The position numbers and the translations under genes are program-made. This document shows, piece by piece, positions 54,292 to 61,310 of a stretch of 64,000 bases of DNA. Numbering within the stretch: position 1 is the stretch's first letter; each line of letters opens with the position of its first letter. The stretch comes from CAIWHR01 sp963823215 (GTDB lineage: Bacteria > Pseudomonadota > Gammaproteobacteria > Burkholderiales > Casimicrobiaceae): NCBI GenBank assembly GCA_963823215.1, contig CAWGKT010000017.1, forward strand, positions 186,001 to 250,000. The letters are read 5' to 3'. Below the pieces are notes generated by a model. The model was given only the letters and a program-made list of their open reading frames with translations. It did no database searches and was not told where the DNA came from.

Positions 54292-54374
54292 GCGGAGAAT
54301 GCCACCGGCGGTTGCCCTGGCCGGGCGCCATCGCAGCCGAAACCGAGGCCGGGCGCTGCCGTGCCCGCGGCCGG

Positions 54375-56216
54375 CTACGGGCCTGGGGTGGCCCTCGGCT
54401 GGCCGCCCTGCTCGCTGTGCAAAGATTTGTCGAAGTCGGCGAGCGCCGCCTTCCCCTCCTGCTCGCGTCGCCGCAGGTAGTCTTCGCGCGCTGCCGCGCG
54501 TGACAACTTGCCCGACGACGTGCGCGGCAGCGTGTGCCGCGGCACGAGCTCGATCAGGCAGGTGATGCCGAGCTCTTCCCGGATCTCCCGATGCAGCCGC
54601 TGGATCAGCAGACGAACCTCCGCCGGATCGCTGATGTTGCACTGGACGACGACCACCGGGACTTCCTCGTCCTCCGGGCCGAGCACGAAGAAGGCCGACG
54701 CGTCCATCGACCGCAACTCGGGCTGCCGCTCGGCGATGTGCTCGATGTCCTGCGGCCAGATGTTGCGGCCGTTGATGATGATCATGTCCTTGTGCCGGCC
54801 CGTCACAACCACGCTGCCGTCGACCAGGTATCCGATATCGCCCGTGTCCAGCCAACCGTCCGGCGAAAGCGCCTGCCGCGTCTGCTCCGGCTTGCCGAAA
54901 TAGCCCGACATGACGCTCGGCCCGCGCACCTTGATTCGGCCGACGTGCAAATCGGGCAGCGGGTGACCCTGGTCGTCGCGGATGGCGATCTCGTGGCCGG
55001 GAAGCGGCGCGCCACACCGGACAAAACCGCTGACGCGACTCGCGCCTGCCTCGGCGGGAATCACGCGCATGTTCTCCGCGAGATGATCGGCGTCGATCCA
55101 GTCGACGATAACGCCTTGCCGCAGCCGCGAGAAGCTGATCGCCAGCGAGCTCTCCGCCATCCCGTAACAAGGGACGAATGCGCGGTGATCGAAACCCGCC
55201 GGCGCCAGCAGCCGCGCGAAACGATCGGGCAGCTCGGCGCGGATGGGCTCGGCACCGATGCCCGCGATGCGCCAGGCGGAAAGATCGTAGCGGGCAACGT
55301 CCTCGGCACGGACGCGGCGCGCACACAGGTCGTAACCAAATGGCGGGCTGAATGAGATCGTCGCCCGCGTGCTCGTCATCAATTCGAGCCAGCGGCGCGG
55401 ACGCATCGCGAAGTCGCGCGTGTCGAGATAGTCGATGGAGCGCTGCGTCGCCATCGGCGCCAGCATGCAGCCGACGAGCCCCATGTCGTGATAGAACGGC
55501 AGCCACGACACGCAGCGGTCGTCCGCCTGGATGTCTAGGCCGTGGTTGACCACGCCGATGAGGTTGCTCAGCACCGCATGCTGCGTGATCACCACGCCGC
55601 GCGGGAAGCTGGTGCTCCCCGATGTGTACTGCAGATAGGCCGTTTCGGCCGGGCCGCTCGACCGCAGCTCGGACTCCCGTTCCGGCAACTGGTCGAATGC
55701 GGCGGGCGTTCCGATGAAGGCCAGATCGGCGCCCTCGGCCGCCTCGCGCAGGAAACGCAGAAAATGGTTCGACGCCATCGCCGCGGAAGCCCCGCAGCCC
55801 TGCAACAGGCCGCGCAAGCGCGTCACGTAGGCGTCGTGCCCGCCTAGATTGACCGAGGCGGGCAGCGCCACCGGCACCAGCCCGGCATATTGGCAGGCGA
55901 AGAAGAAGCGCAGGAAGTCCGGATTGGTCTCGGCCACGATGGCGAGCCGCCCGCCGCGCTCGAGGCGCAGGGACAGGAGGCGCCGAGCCAGCACCAGCGC
56001 CTGCTCGCGGAGCAATCGATAGGGAAGCACCGTCGCGAGCTTGCCGCTGCCGGCGTAGAAATTCGCGCCCGTGTCGCCTTGGGCAGCGTAATCCAGCGCG
56101 TCGGCCAAGCTCGCGAAATCGGCTCGCCGCAACGACAACGAATTCACCGTCGGCGTTGCCGGGGCAACCGATCCGGGTTCTGGCGCTCGATTCAGACTGA
56201 TTCCCCTCGAAGGCAT
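54375..56216 (-). CDS. Fatty acyl-AMP/acyl-CoA ligase of the sphingolipid locus
   Basis: 613 residues, ANL adenylate-forming family. Motifs: YLQYTSGSTSFPRGV (A3 P-loop, ~195-210), SWLPFYHDMGLVGCMLAPM, GMAESSLA, DTGDIGYL with TGRHKDMIIINGRNIWPQDI, and the C-terminal RTSSGKLSR lysine. Sequence blocks such as PFYHDMGL and the RNIWPQDIE loop are typical of FadD32/FAAL-like ligases that load acyl carrier proteins. It probably activates the fatty acid for the adjacent ACP, for Spt or for ceramide N-acylation. First gene of the leftward operon; start ATG 56216, divergent from the ceramide-synthase-like gene. Confidence 0.88.
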   Translation of the reverse strand: MPSRGISLNRAPEPGSVAPATPTVNSLSLRRADFASLADALDYAAQGDTGANFYAGSGKLATVLPYRLLREQALVLARRLLSLRLERGGRLAIVAETNPDFLRFFFACQYAGLVPVALPASVNLGGHDAYVTRLRGLLQGCGASAAMASNHFLRFLREAAEGADLAFIGTPAAFDQLPERESELRSSGPAETAYLQYTSGSTSFPRGVVITQHAVLSNLIGVVNHGLDIQADDRCVSWLPFYHDMGLVGCMLAPMATQRSIDYLDTRDFAMRPRRWLELMTSTRATISFSPPFGYDLCARRVRAEDVARYDLSAWRIAGIGAEPIRAELPDRFARLLAPAGFDHRAFVPCYGMAESSLAISFSRLRQGVIVDWIDADHLAENMRVIPAEAGASRVSGFVRCGAPLPGHEIAIRDDQGHPLPDLHVGRIKVRGPSVMSGYFGKPEQTRQALSPDGWLDTGDIGYLVDGSVVVTGRHKDMIIINGRNIWPQDIEHIAERQPELRSMDASAFFVLGPEDEEVPVVVVQCNISDPAEVRLLIQRLHREIREELGITCLIELVPRHTLPRTSSGKLSRAAAREDYLRRREQEGKAALADFDKSLHSEQGGQPRATPGP

Positions 56217-56721
56217 CGCTTTTCCGACTTCGCCCTTGTCCTGAGCGTCGACGCGCCCGGCTCAAACACGGGCCACGCTACCCAGCCGGAAACCGCCGCA
56301 ATCAATTCCACAGTTCTCTTCCGACTGTTCCATGCGGCCCGGACCGCTAATTCAATATTTTAGCAGGTTGCGAGTCGAAGTAGAACGTAACTGCCGGCCG
56401 CGCGTCAAGTTAACGGCCCGGTCCGGTGTGGTTTTCGTCATAAGTCCGTTGCCCGGCGAGCATTGCGTCGCGGTCGAGGCTTTCGTTCCCATGCCGGTGC
56501 ACAGCCTCCGACCATTCAGCTTCGCCCCATTCCGGCCCGCCTACCCTTGACTCAGGTCAACGCTTCCGTTGGTACCGCGTCGCGCGGGCGCTTGTAGGAT
56601 AATGACGCAACAGCGCCCGTGTGCCGGCGCCTGGGCCTGCCGGTGCCGCGATGGGCGCCGGGCATCCGGCGCGCCCAGGGAGGCCAATCCGCGGCTGGGG
56701 TCGGCCGCCCTGCGGCGTTTG
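56217..56721. other. Divergent regulatory region of the sphingolipid locus
   Basis: 505 bp without a supportable gene. Contains an AT-rich patch at 56346-56368 (minus-strand TAAAATATTGAATTAG) suited to the leftward promoter, and GGATAAT at 56597-56603 for the rightward gene. In-frame codons upstream of 56722 (from 56569) are Arg/Cys-rich and not family-like. Confidence 0.5.
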
Positions 56722-57888
56722 ATGGCTCCCATGCCCCCCAACCCCTCGCCGGAACCGCTTGCGATCGTTGCCGTCGATGGTCGGGACGGCCTGGATCGCT
56801 TCATCGAGGTGCCCTGCAGGATTTTCGAATCCGACCCGGCCTGGATCCGGCCGCTCATCGTTGAGCGCCGACTCCACTTGTCGCCCGGGAGCAATCCGTA
56901 CTTCCAGCACGCCCGGTGGCAGGCCTGGATCGCCTTGCGCGGAGGCAGAGCGGTCGGGCGGATCAGCGCGCAGATCGACGCGCTGCATCTCGAGCGCTAC
57001 GCTGACGCAACCGGTTTCTTCGGAATGCTGGACGCGGAGGACAGCGCAGAGACCTTCGCGGCGCTGCTCGGAACCGCCGAACGCTGGCTCTGCGCTCAGG
57101 GGATGAGGCGCGCACGCGGACCCTTCAGCCTGTCGATCAACGAGGAGATGGGGCTGCTGGTCGAGGGTTTCGCCACGCCCCCGGTGTTCATGATGGGGCA
57201 CGCCAGGCCGTACTACGCGGGACACGTCGAACGGCTCGGATACCGGAAGGCCGTCGACACCCTGGCCTACATGATCACCCCGGACTTCGAAGCGTCGCCG
57301 GTCATGAAGCGGCTGGTCGCCGCATCCGCCCGTCGCGTGCGGGTCCGACCGCTCGATCGGAAGCGCTTCGACAGCGAGATCGACGTGCTGCGCGACATCT
57401 TCAACGACGCCTGGGCGGACAACTGGGGGTTCGTGCCATTCACCGCCGCCGAGTTCCACGAACTCGGCCGGAATCTGCGCTTTCTGGTCGACTCCGAGCT
57501 GATACAGATTGCCGAGGTCGACGGCGAAGCCGCTGCGTTCATGGTCGTCATTCCCAACATCAACGAGGCGATCCGCGACCTTCGCGGCCGGCTGTTTCCG
57601 ACCGGCTGGGCGAAGCTTCTGTGGCGCCTCAAGGTGCGCTACCCGAGTACCGCCCGCGTGCCGCTGATGGGCGTGCGGCGGCGTTTCCAGCGCACGCGCA
57701 TCGGTCCGGCGCTCGCGTTTCTGGTGATCGACGCATGCCGGCCGCCGACCAAGCGCCGCGGGGTCAGGGAAGTCGAATTGTCGTGGATCCTGGAGGACAA
57801 CGCCGGCATGCGCAGCATCATCGAGTCGATCGGCGGGCGCCCCTACAAGCGCTACCGCGTCTACGAGCGGGAACTCGATGCCCGCTAA
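56722..57888 (+). CDS. GNAT-fold acyltransferase, bacterial ceramide synthase (bCerS) candidate
   Basis: 388 residues from ATG 56722 (ATG 56731 is the alternative). Two halves with acetyltransferase-like fold. The opening CRIFESDPAWIRPLIVERRL, LSPGSNPYFQHARWQAWIAL and AVGRISAQID, plus GPFSLSINEEMGLLVEGF and the C-terminal EVELSWILEDNAGMRSIIES, give a pattern typical of the protein family that includes Caulobacter bCerS (CCNA_01212), often mislabelled dATP pyrophosphohydrolase. That enzyme N-acylates the long-chain base. Its divergent position next to spt-acp-cerR-ligase supports the call. No indels. An N-acyltransferase of another lipid amine is the alternative. Confidence 0.8.
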   Translation: MAPMPPNPSPEPLAIVAVDGRDGLDRFIEVPCRIFESDPAWIRPLIVERRLHLSPGSNPYFQHARWQAWIALRGGRAVGRISAQIDALHLERYADATGFFGMLDAEDSAETFAALLGTAERWLCAQGMRRARGPFSLSINEEMGLLVEGFATPPVFMMGHARPYYAGHVERLGYRKAVDTLAYMITPDFEASPVMKRLVAASARRVRVRPLDRKRFDSEIDVLRDIFNDAWADNWGFVPFTAAEFHELGRNLRFLVDSELIQIAEVDGEAAAFMVVIPNINEAIRDLRGRLFPTGWAKLLWRLKVRYPSTARVPLMGVRRRFQRTRIGPALAFLVIDACRPPTKRRGVREVELSWILEDNAGMRSIIESIGGRPYKRYRVYERELDAR

Positions 57889-58035
57889 ATTGCGCCGCCC
57901 CCACGCTCTCTGTGTGCGGCAAAGCCGCATCCCGCTTCGCGGGACCAGCCTTCGGCTGTCCTGCGGCCTTCGGCCTGGTGTTCGCTGCCCCCCGCGGGGG
58001 CGGTCAGTGCCCTTCGGGCGGCCGGGCGGGCACTG
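57889..58035. repeat. Palindromic intergenic element with an inserted cluster of small hairpins
   Basis: Outer parts (GCCCCCACGCTCTCTGTG, then TTCGCTGCCCCCCGCGGGGG and CAGTGCCCTTCGGGCGG) match the 78-bp family. Between them lies ~65 bp made of four short hairpins: GCGGCAAAGCCGC, CCCGCTTCGCGGG, AGCCTTCGGCT and GGCCTTCGGCC. The next ATG (58036) follows directly. Confidence 0.9.
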
Positions 58036-58819
58036 ATGTTGTTCAACGCCATCGTGCTGGCCGCCGATCGCGGCCGCGACGATCCGGTCGCGGTCGCGGC
58101 CGGGGTTGCGGCCAAGTGCCTGACGCCCATTGCGGGGAACCCGATGGTCGTCCGCGTCGTGCGCGCACTGGAGCAAAGCGCCCGCGTGAACACGATCCTG
58201 CTCTGCGGCCCGCCGGCGGACGCACTGCGGGAATCGACGGAGCTCTCCGCGATGGTGTCGGGCGGCGTCCGCTGGCTGAGCCCGGAGGCCACCCCCGCGA
58301 CCAGCGCGGCCGCAGCGCTGGCCGCGCTGCCCGAGGGCGTGCCGGTGCTCCTGACCACGGGCGATCATGCGCTCCTGACCTCCGCCATGGTGCGCCACTT
58401 CCTCGACCAGGCGAGCGCGCTGGGCGGCGACGTCGCCGTCGGCCTGGCGCCGCACGAACTGGTGCAGGGATCCTATCCCCGCACGCGCAGAACCGTCCTG
58501 AAATTCAGCGACGGGAGCTACTGCGGCTGCAACCTTTTCGCGTTCCTGTCGCCGCGCGGCCGCAGGATGGCGCAGGTCTGGAAGCGGGTGGAGGCGGAGC
58601 GCAAGAATCCCATCCGCGTCATCGGTCTCGTGGGCTGGGGCGCGATGGCGCTGTACGCGCTCCGCCTGCTGAGCCTCGGAGGCGCGGTGCGACGGATATC
58701 GCAGGCAGGCGGGCATCGCCGCCGGCGTCGTGACGATGCCGTTCGCGGAAGCGGCGATCGACGTGGACACCGTGGCCGACCTCGATCTGGTGCGCGCGAT
58801 CGTCGCGCGCAATGCCTAG
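58036..58819 (+). CDS. MobA-like nucleotidyltransferase, frameshift near 58702
   Basis: Opening LFNAIVLAADRGRDDPVAVA with KCLTPIAGNPMVVRVVRAL is the NTP-transferase (MobA/GlmU-N-like) signature; LLTTGDHALLT supplies the metal-binding Asp. A +1 insertion near 58702 shifts the last ~38 residues (AGIAAGVVTMPFAEAAIDVD, then TVADLDLVRAIV) to the frame ending at TAG 58817-58819. The IDVDTVADL ending is typical of this family. Joined length ~260. It probably transfers a nucleotide to a phosphorylated small molecule; its position after the bCerS-like gene suggests head-group activation. Substrate unknown. Confidence 0.82.
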
Positions 58820-58830
58820 GCGATCGCCCG

Positions 58831-59586
58831 CTACGCGGGAACCGAAGGCCGCTCGGCAACGGCGAGCCACGGCGCGCCGGGCGTCGCGGCGCGTTCCAGA
58901 TCGGCCGGGCTGTCCACTTCCGCCCATCCCTGCGCCGGGACGGGCTGCGTGAAGACCACGCCGCTCCGGGCCAGCGTGTCAATGAGCGACAGATACCATT
59001 GCTTCTGCGCTTCCGGCGTGCGTATCGCGCGTTCGATGGCATCGCGGAACAGCCGCGGCCCATCGCCCCGGAAAGTCATCATGCCGATCGATTCCGCGTC
59101 GACGGAATCGAGCGGCAGCTTCTTGCCGACGTGAACGAGCCGGTCGCCGTCGCGCACGACCTTCATGTCGTCGTCGTCGTAGCGGTCCTTGCGGCTGACC
59201 GCGAGCGTGACCGGACGTTCCGGTGCCGCCAGCAGCTGTTCGAGCACCTTCGCCTCGAACAGGGTGTCGCCGTTCAACAGCAGGAAATCCTGCTGCATCT
59301 CCACCCGCGCCACCCAGCAGCTCACCAGGTTGTCGCTGGAAGCAAAGTACGGGTTGTAGAGGGTCCTGATCCGCCCCGAACCGTAGAGTTCCGCGAGCGT
59401 TGCTTCGACGGCGTCGGCGGCGAAGCCCACGAGCACCGTGACATCCGTGACGCCGCACCGGGCCAGAGTATCGATCTGCCGTCCGATCAGTGGCCGTCCC
59501 CGCACCGGAAGGATGCACTTCGGGACGCGTTCGGTCAGCGGCAGCAATCTGCGGCCCTGACCGGCACTCAGGATAATCGCTTTCAC
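58831..59586 (-). CDS. Nucleotidyltransferase, LicC/phosphocholine cytidylyltransferase-like
   Basis: 251 residues, intact. AIILSAGQGRRLLPLTERVP with KCILPVRGRPLI (nucleotide site), FASSDNLVSCWVAR and LLLNGDTLFE (metal Asp). The NPYFASSDNLVSCWVA segment is close to the pattern of LicC-type cytidylyltransferases (usual form NPYYxxTNNLxSLW), which make CDP-choline-like head-group donors. The C-terminal WAEVDSPADLERA is the second metal site. Convergent with the MobA-like gene (stops 11 bp apart); divergent from mdtA. With it, two head-group-activating enzymes flank the ceramide genes. Confidence 0.86.
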   Translation of the reverse strand: MKAIILSAGQGRRLLPLTERVPKCILPVRGRPLIGRQIDTLARCGVTDVTVLVGFAADAVEATLAELYGSGRIRTLYNPYFASSDNLVSCWVARVEMQQDFLLLNGDTLFEAKVLEQLLAAPERPVTLAVSRKDRYDDDDMKVVRDGDRLVHVGKKLPLDSVDAESIGMMTFRGDGPRLFRDAIERAIRTPEAQKQWYLSLIDTLARSGVVFTQPVPAQGWAEVDSPADLERAATPGAPWLAVAERPSVPA

Positions 59587-59921
59587 CCTTGGTTCACCTT
59601 GTGGTCGTGCCCGACGGGACCTCGCTGCGCGCGCCGTGCATCGGCGCGACCCGCGGAAAAGGCCTGCCGGGTTGGTGGGGAAATCGTCGCCAACCTAATA
59701 GTTTCGCCCATTGTGGCGCATAACTCAAATTCGGGTGACTCCCCGCCGGAGCTGCCGTGCTCGGGCACCGTGCGGAATGCTCGCTGGCGATTTGCCTGCC
59801 GAATCCCTTGACCGAATCGGGCCGGACGGTCCTTCCGGGAAGCCGCCGACTCTATAATGCATGGCCGTTCCCCTGCCGACGGCGGCAGGTCGCAGCGCAA
59901 GGAAAGCCATATCCCGATGCC
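59587..59921. other. Divergent promoter region, nucleotidyltransferase / mdtA
   Basis: 335 bp with no supportable gene. A TATAAT at 59853-59858 (CGACTCTATAATGCATGG) is a good -10 for mdtAB, 63 bp upstream of its ATG. No clear -35 or operator palindrome was found. Confidence 0.5.
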
Positions 59922-61310
59922 ATGACGGATTCCACGAACTCGAATGCTCGCTCGACCGGCTCGCCGTCGGGCGCGCCCGCGGCAGGGTCGCGGCGCCGGG
60001 GGCGCGCGATCGCGGCGATCGTCGTTCTCGCCGCGGCTGCGGTCGGTGGCGCGATCTGGTATGGCGGCCATCGTCCGGCCGACTCTGCGCAATCCACCAA
60101 GGCCAGCGCGGCGGCCGACCGCGGCAGCCGCATCGATTCGTCGGCCGGTGCCAGTCGCATCCTCGCCGCTCCCGTCCGGCAGGGCAGCCTCGACATCTAC
60201 CTGTACGCGCTCGGCACGGTGACGCCTTTGAACGCCGTCGTGGTACGCAGCCGCGTCGACGGCCAACTGATGAAGGTCGCGTTCACGGAAGGCCAGATGG
60301 TCAAGGCGGGGGATCTCCTCGCGCAGATCGATCCCCGGCCGTTCGAGGTGCAGCTGACGCTCGCCACCGGGCAGCTGGCGCGCGACCAGGCGCTGCTCGA
60401 GAACGCGCGAGCGGATCTCGAAAGGTATCGCACGCTGCTCGCCCAGGATTCGATTTCGCGGCAGCAGGTCGACACGCAGGAATCCCTGGTGCGCCAGTAC
60501 GAAGCGGCGGTGCAGGCAGACCAGGGGGGAATCGACAGTGCAAAGCTGCAGCTCACGCACGCCCGCGTGGTGGCTCCGATCGGCGGCCGCGTCGGCCTGC
60601 GCCTGGTGGATCCCGGCAACATCGTGCGCGCTGGGGACGCCAACGGCATCGTCGTGATCACGCAATTGCAGCCGATCGCCGTCGTGTTTCCGATTCCCGA
60701 GGATGCGTTGCCACGCGTGATGAAGCGGCTGCGCACCGGCATTCGCGTTCCGGTCGATGCCTACGACCGCGCCCAGAAGGAGAAGCTCGGCAGCGGCCGG
60801 CTGCTGACCGCAGACAACCAGATCGATACCGCGACGGGCACTATCAAGCTGAAGGCCGAATTCCCCAATGCCGATGGCGCGCTCTTCGCCAACCAGTTCG
60901 TCAACGTGCGGATGTCGGTCGAGACGCGGGTCGGCGCGATCCTGGTGCCGGCGGCGGCGATCCAGCGCGGCACCGCGGGAGCCTTCGTCTATGTCGTCAA
61001 GGACGACCTGACGGTCGCCGTGACGCCGGTGCAAGTGGGACCCACGCAAGACGAGACCACGGTGATCGACCGCGGGGTCGCGCCCGGGGCAAGGGTTGTG
61101 ATCGACGGCGCGGACAGGCTGCGCGAAGGGGCGAAGGTCGAGCTCGTCGCGCGCCGAGCCAGCGGGCGTCCGGCGCCGGAGGCCGGCGCGGCGCGAAGCC
61201 CGCGCGGCCATCCCAGGAGGCGCAGCCCGAAGCGCGCAGCCGAAGGTGCGCCGCGATCCGCCGGACGCCCCAAGGGCGAACACCGGAGCGCGCAGCGCGA
61301 AGGTACTCCC
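59922..61310 (+). CDS. mdtA: RND efflux membrane-fusion protein MdtA, no stop codon before mdtB
   Basis: Membrane anchor (RAIAAIVVLAAAAVGGAIWY, ~31-50), lipoyl/barrel-sandwich halves (VRSRVDGQLMKVAFTEGQMV and VVAPIGGRVGLRLVDPGNIV), alpha-hairpin ~165-220, beta-barrel and membrane-proximal domain to ~410. Periplasmic adaptor for a tripartite MdtABC-type efflux system. After VELVARRASG the frame runs on through a Pro/Arg/Gly-rich segment made of a 60-bp-family repeat and straight into mdtB without a stop. The normal protein would end near 61150-61200. ATG 59922 gives the expected short tail before the anchor. Confidence 0.86.
61258..61310. repeat. Third copy of the 60-bp repeat family, at the mdtA-mdtB junction
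   Basis: CCGCCGGACGCCCCAAGGGC, ACCGGAGCGCGCAGCGCGAA and GGTACTCCC match 49948-50067. It ends exactly at the mdtB GTG and supplies a GAAGG 10 bp upstream of it. It is translated in the mdtA frame as GRPKGEHRSAQREGTP. Confidence 0.88.

Noticed and set aside
53335..56265. 976-codon minus-strand frame suggesting a ligase-reductase fusion
   Set aside because: Its first two thirds are a shadow of the acyl ligase in another frame; the reductase begins at 54291.
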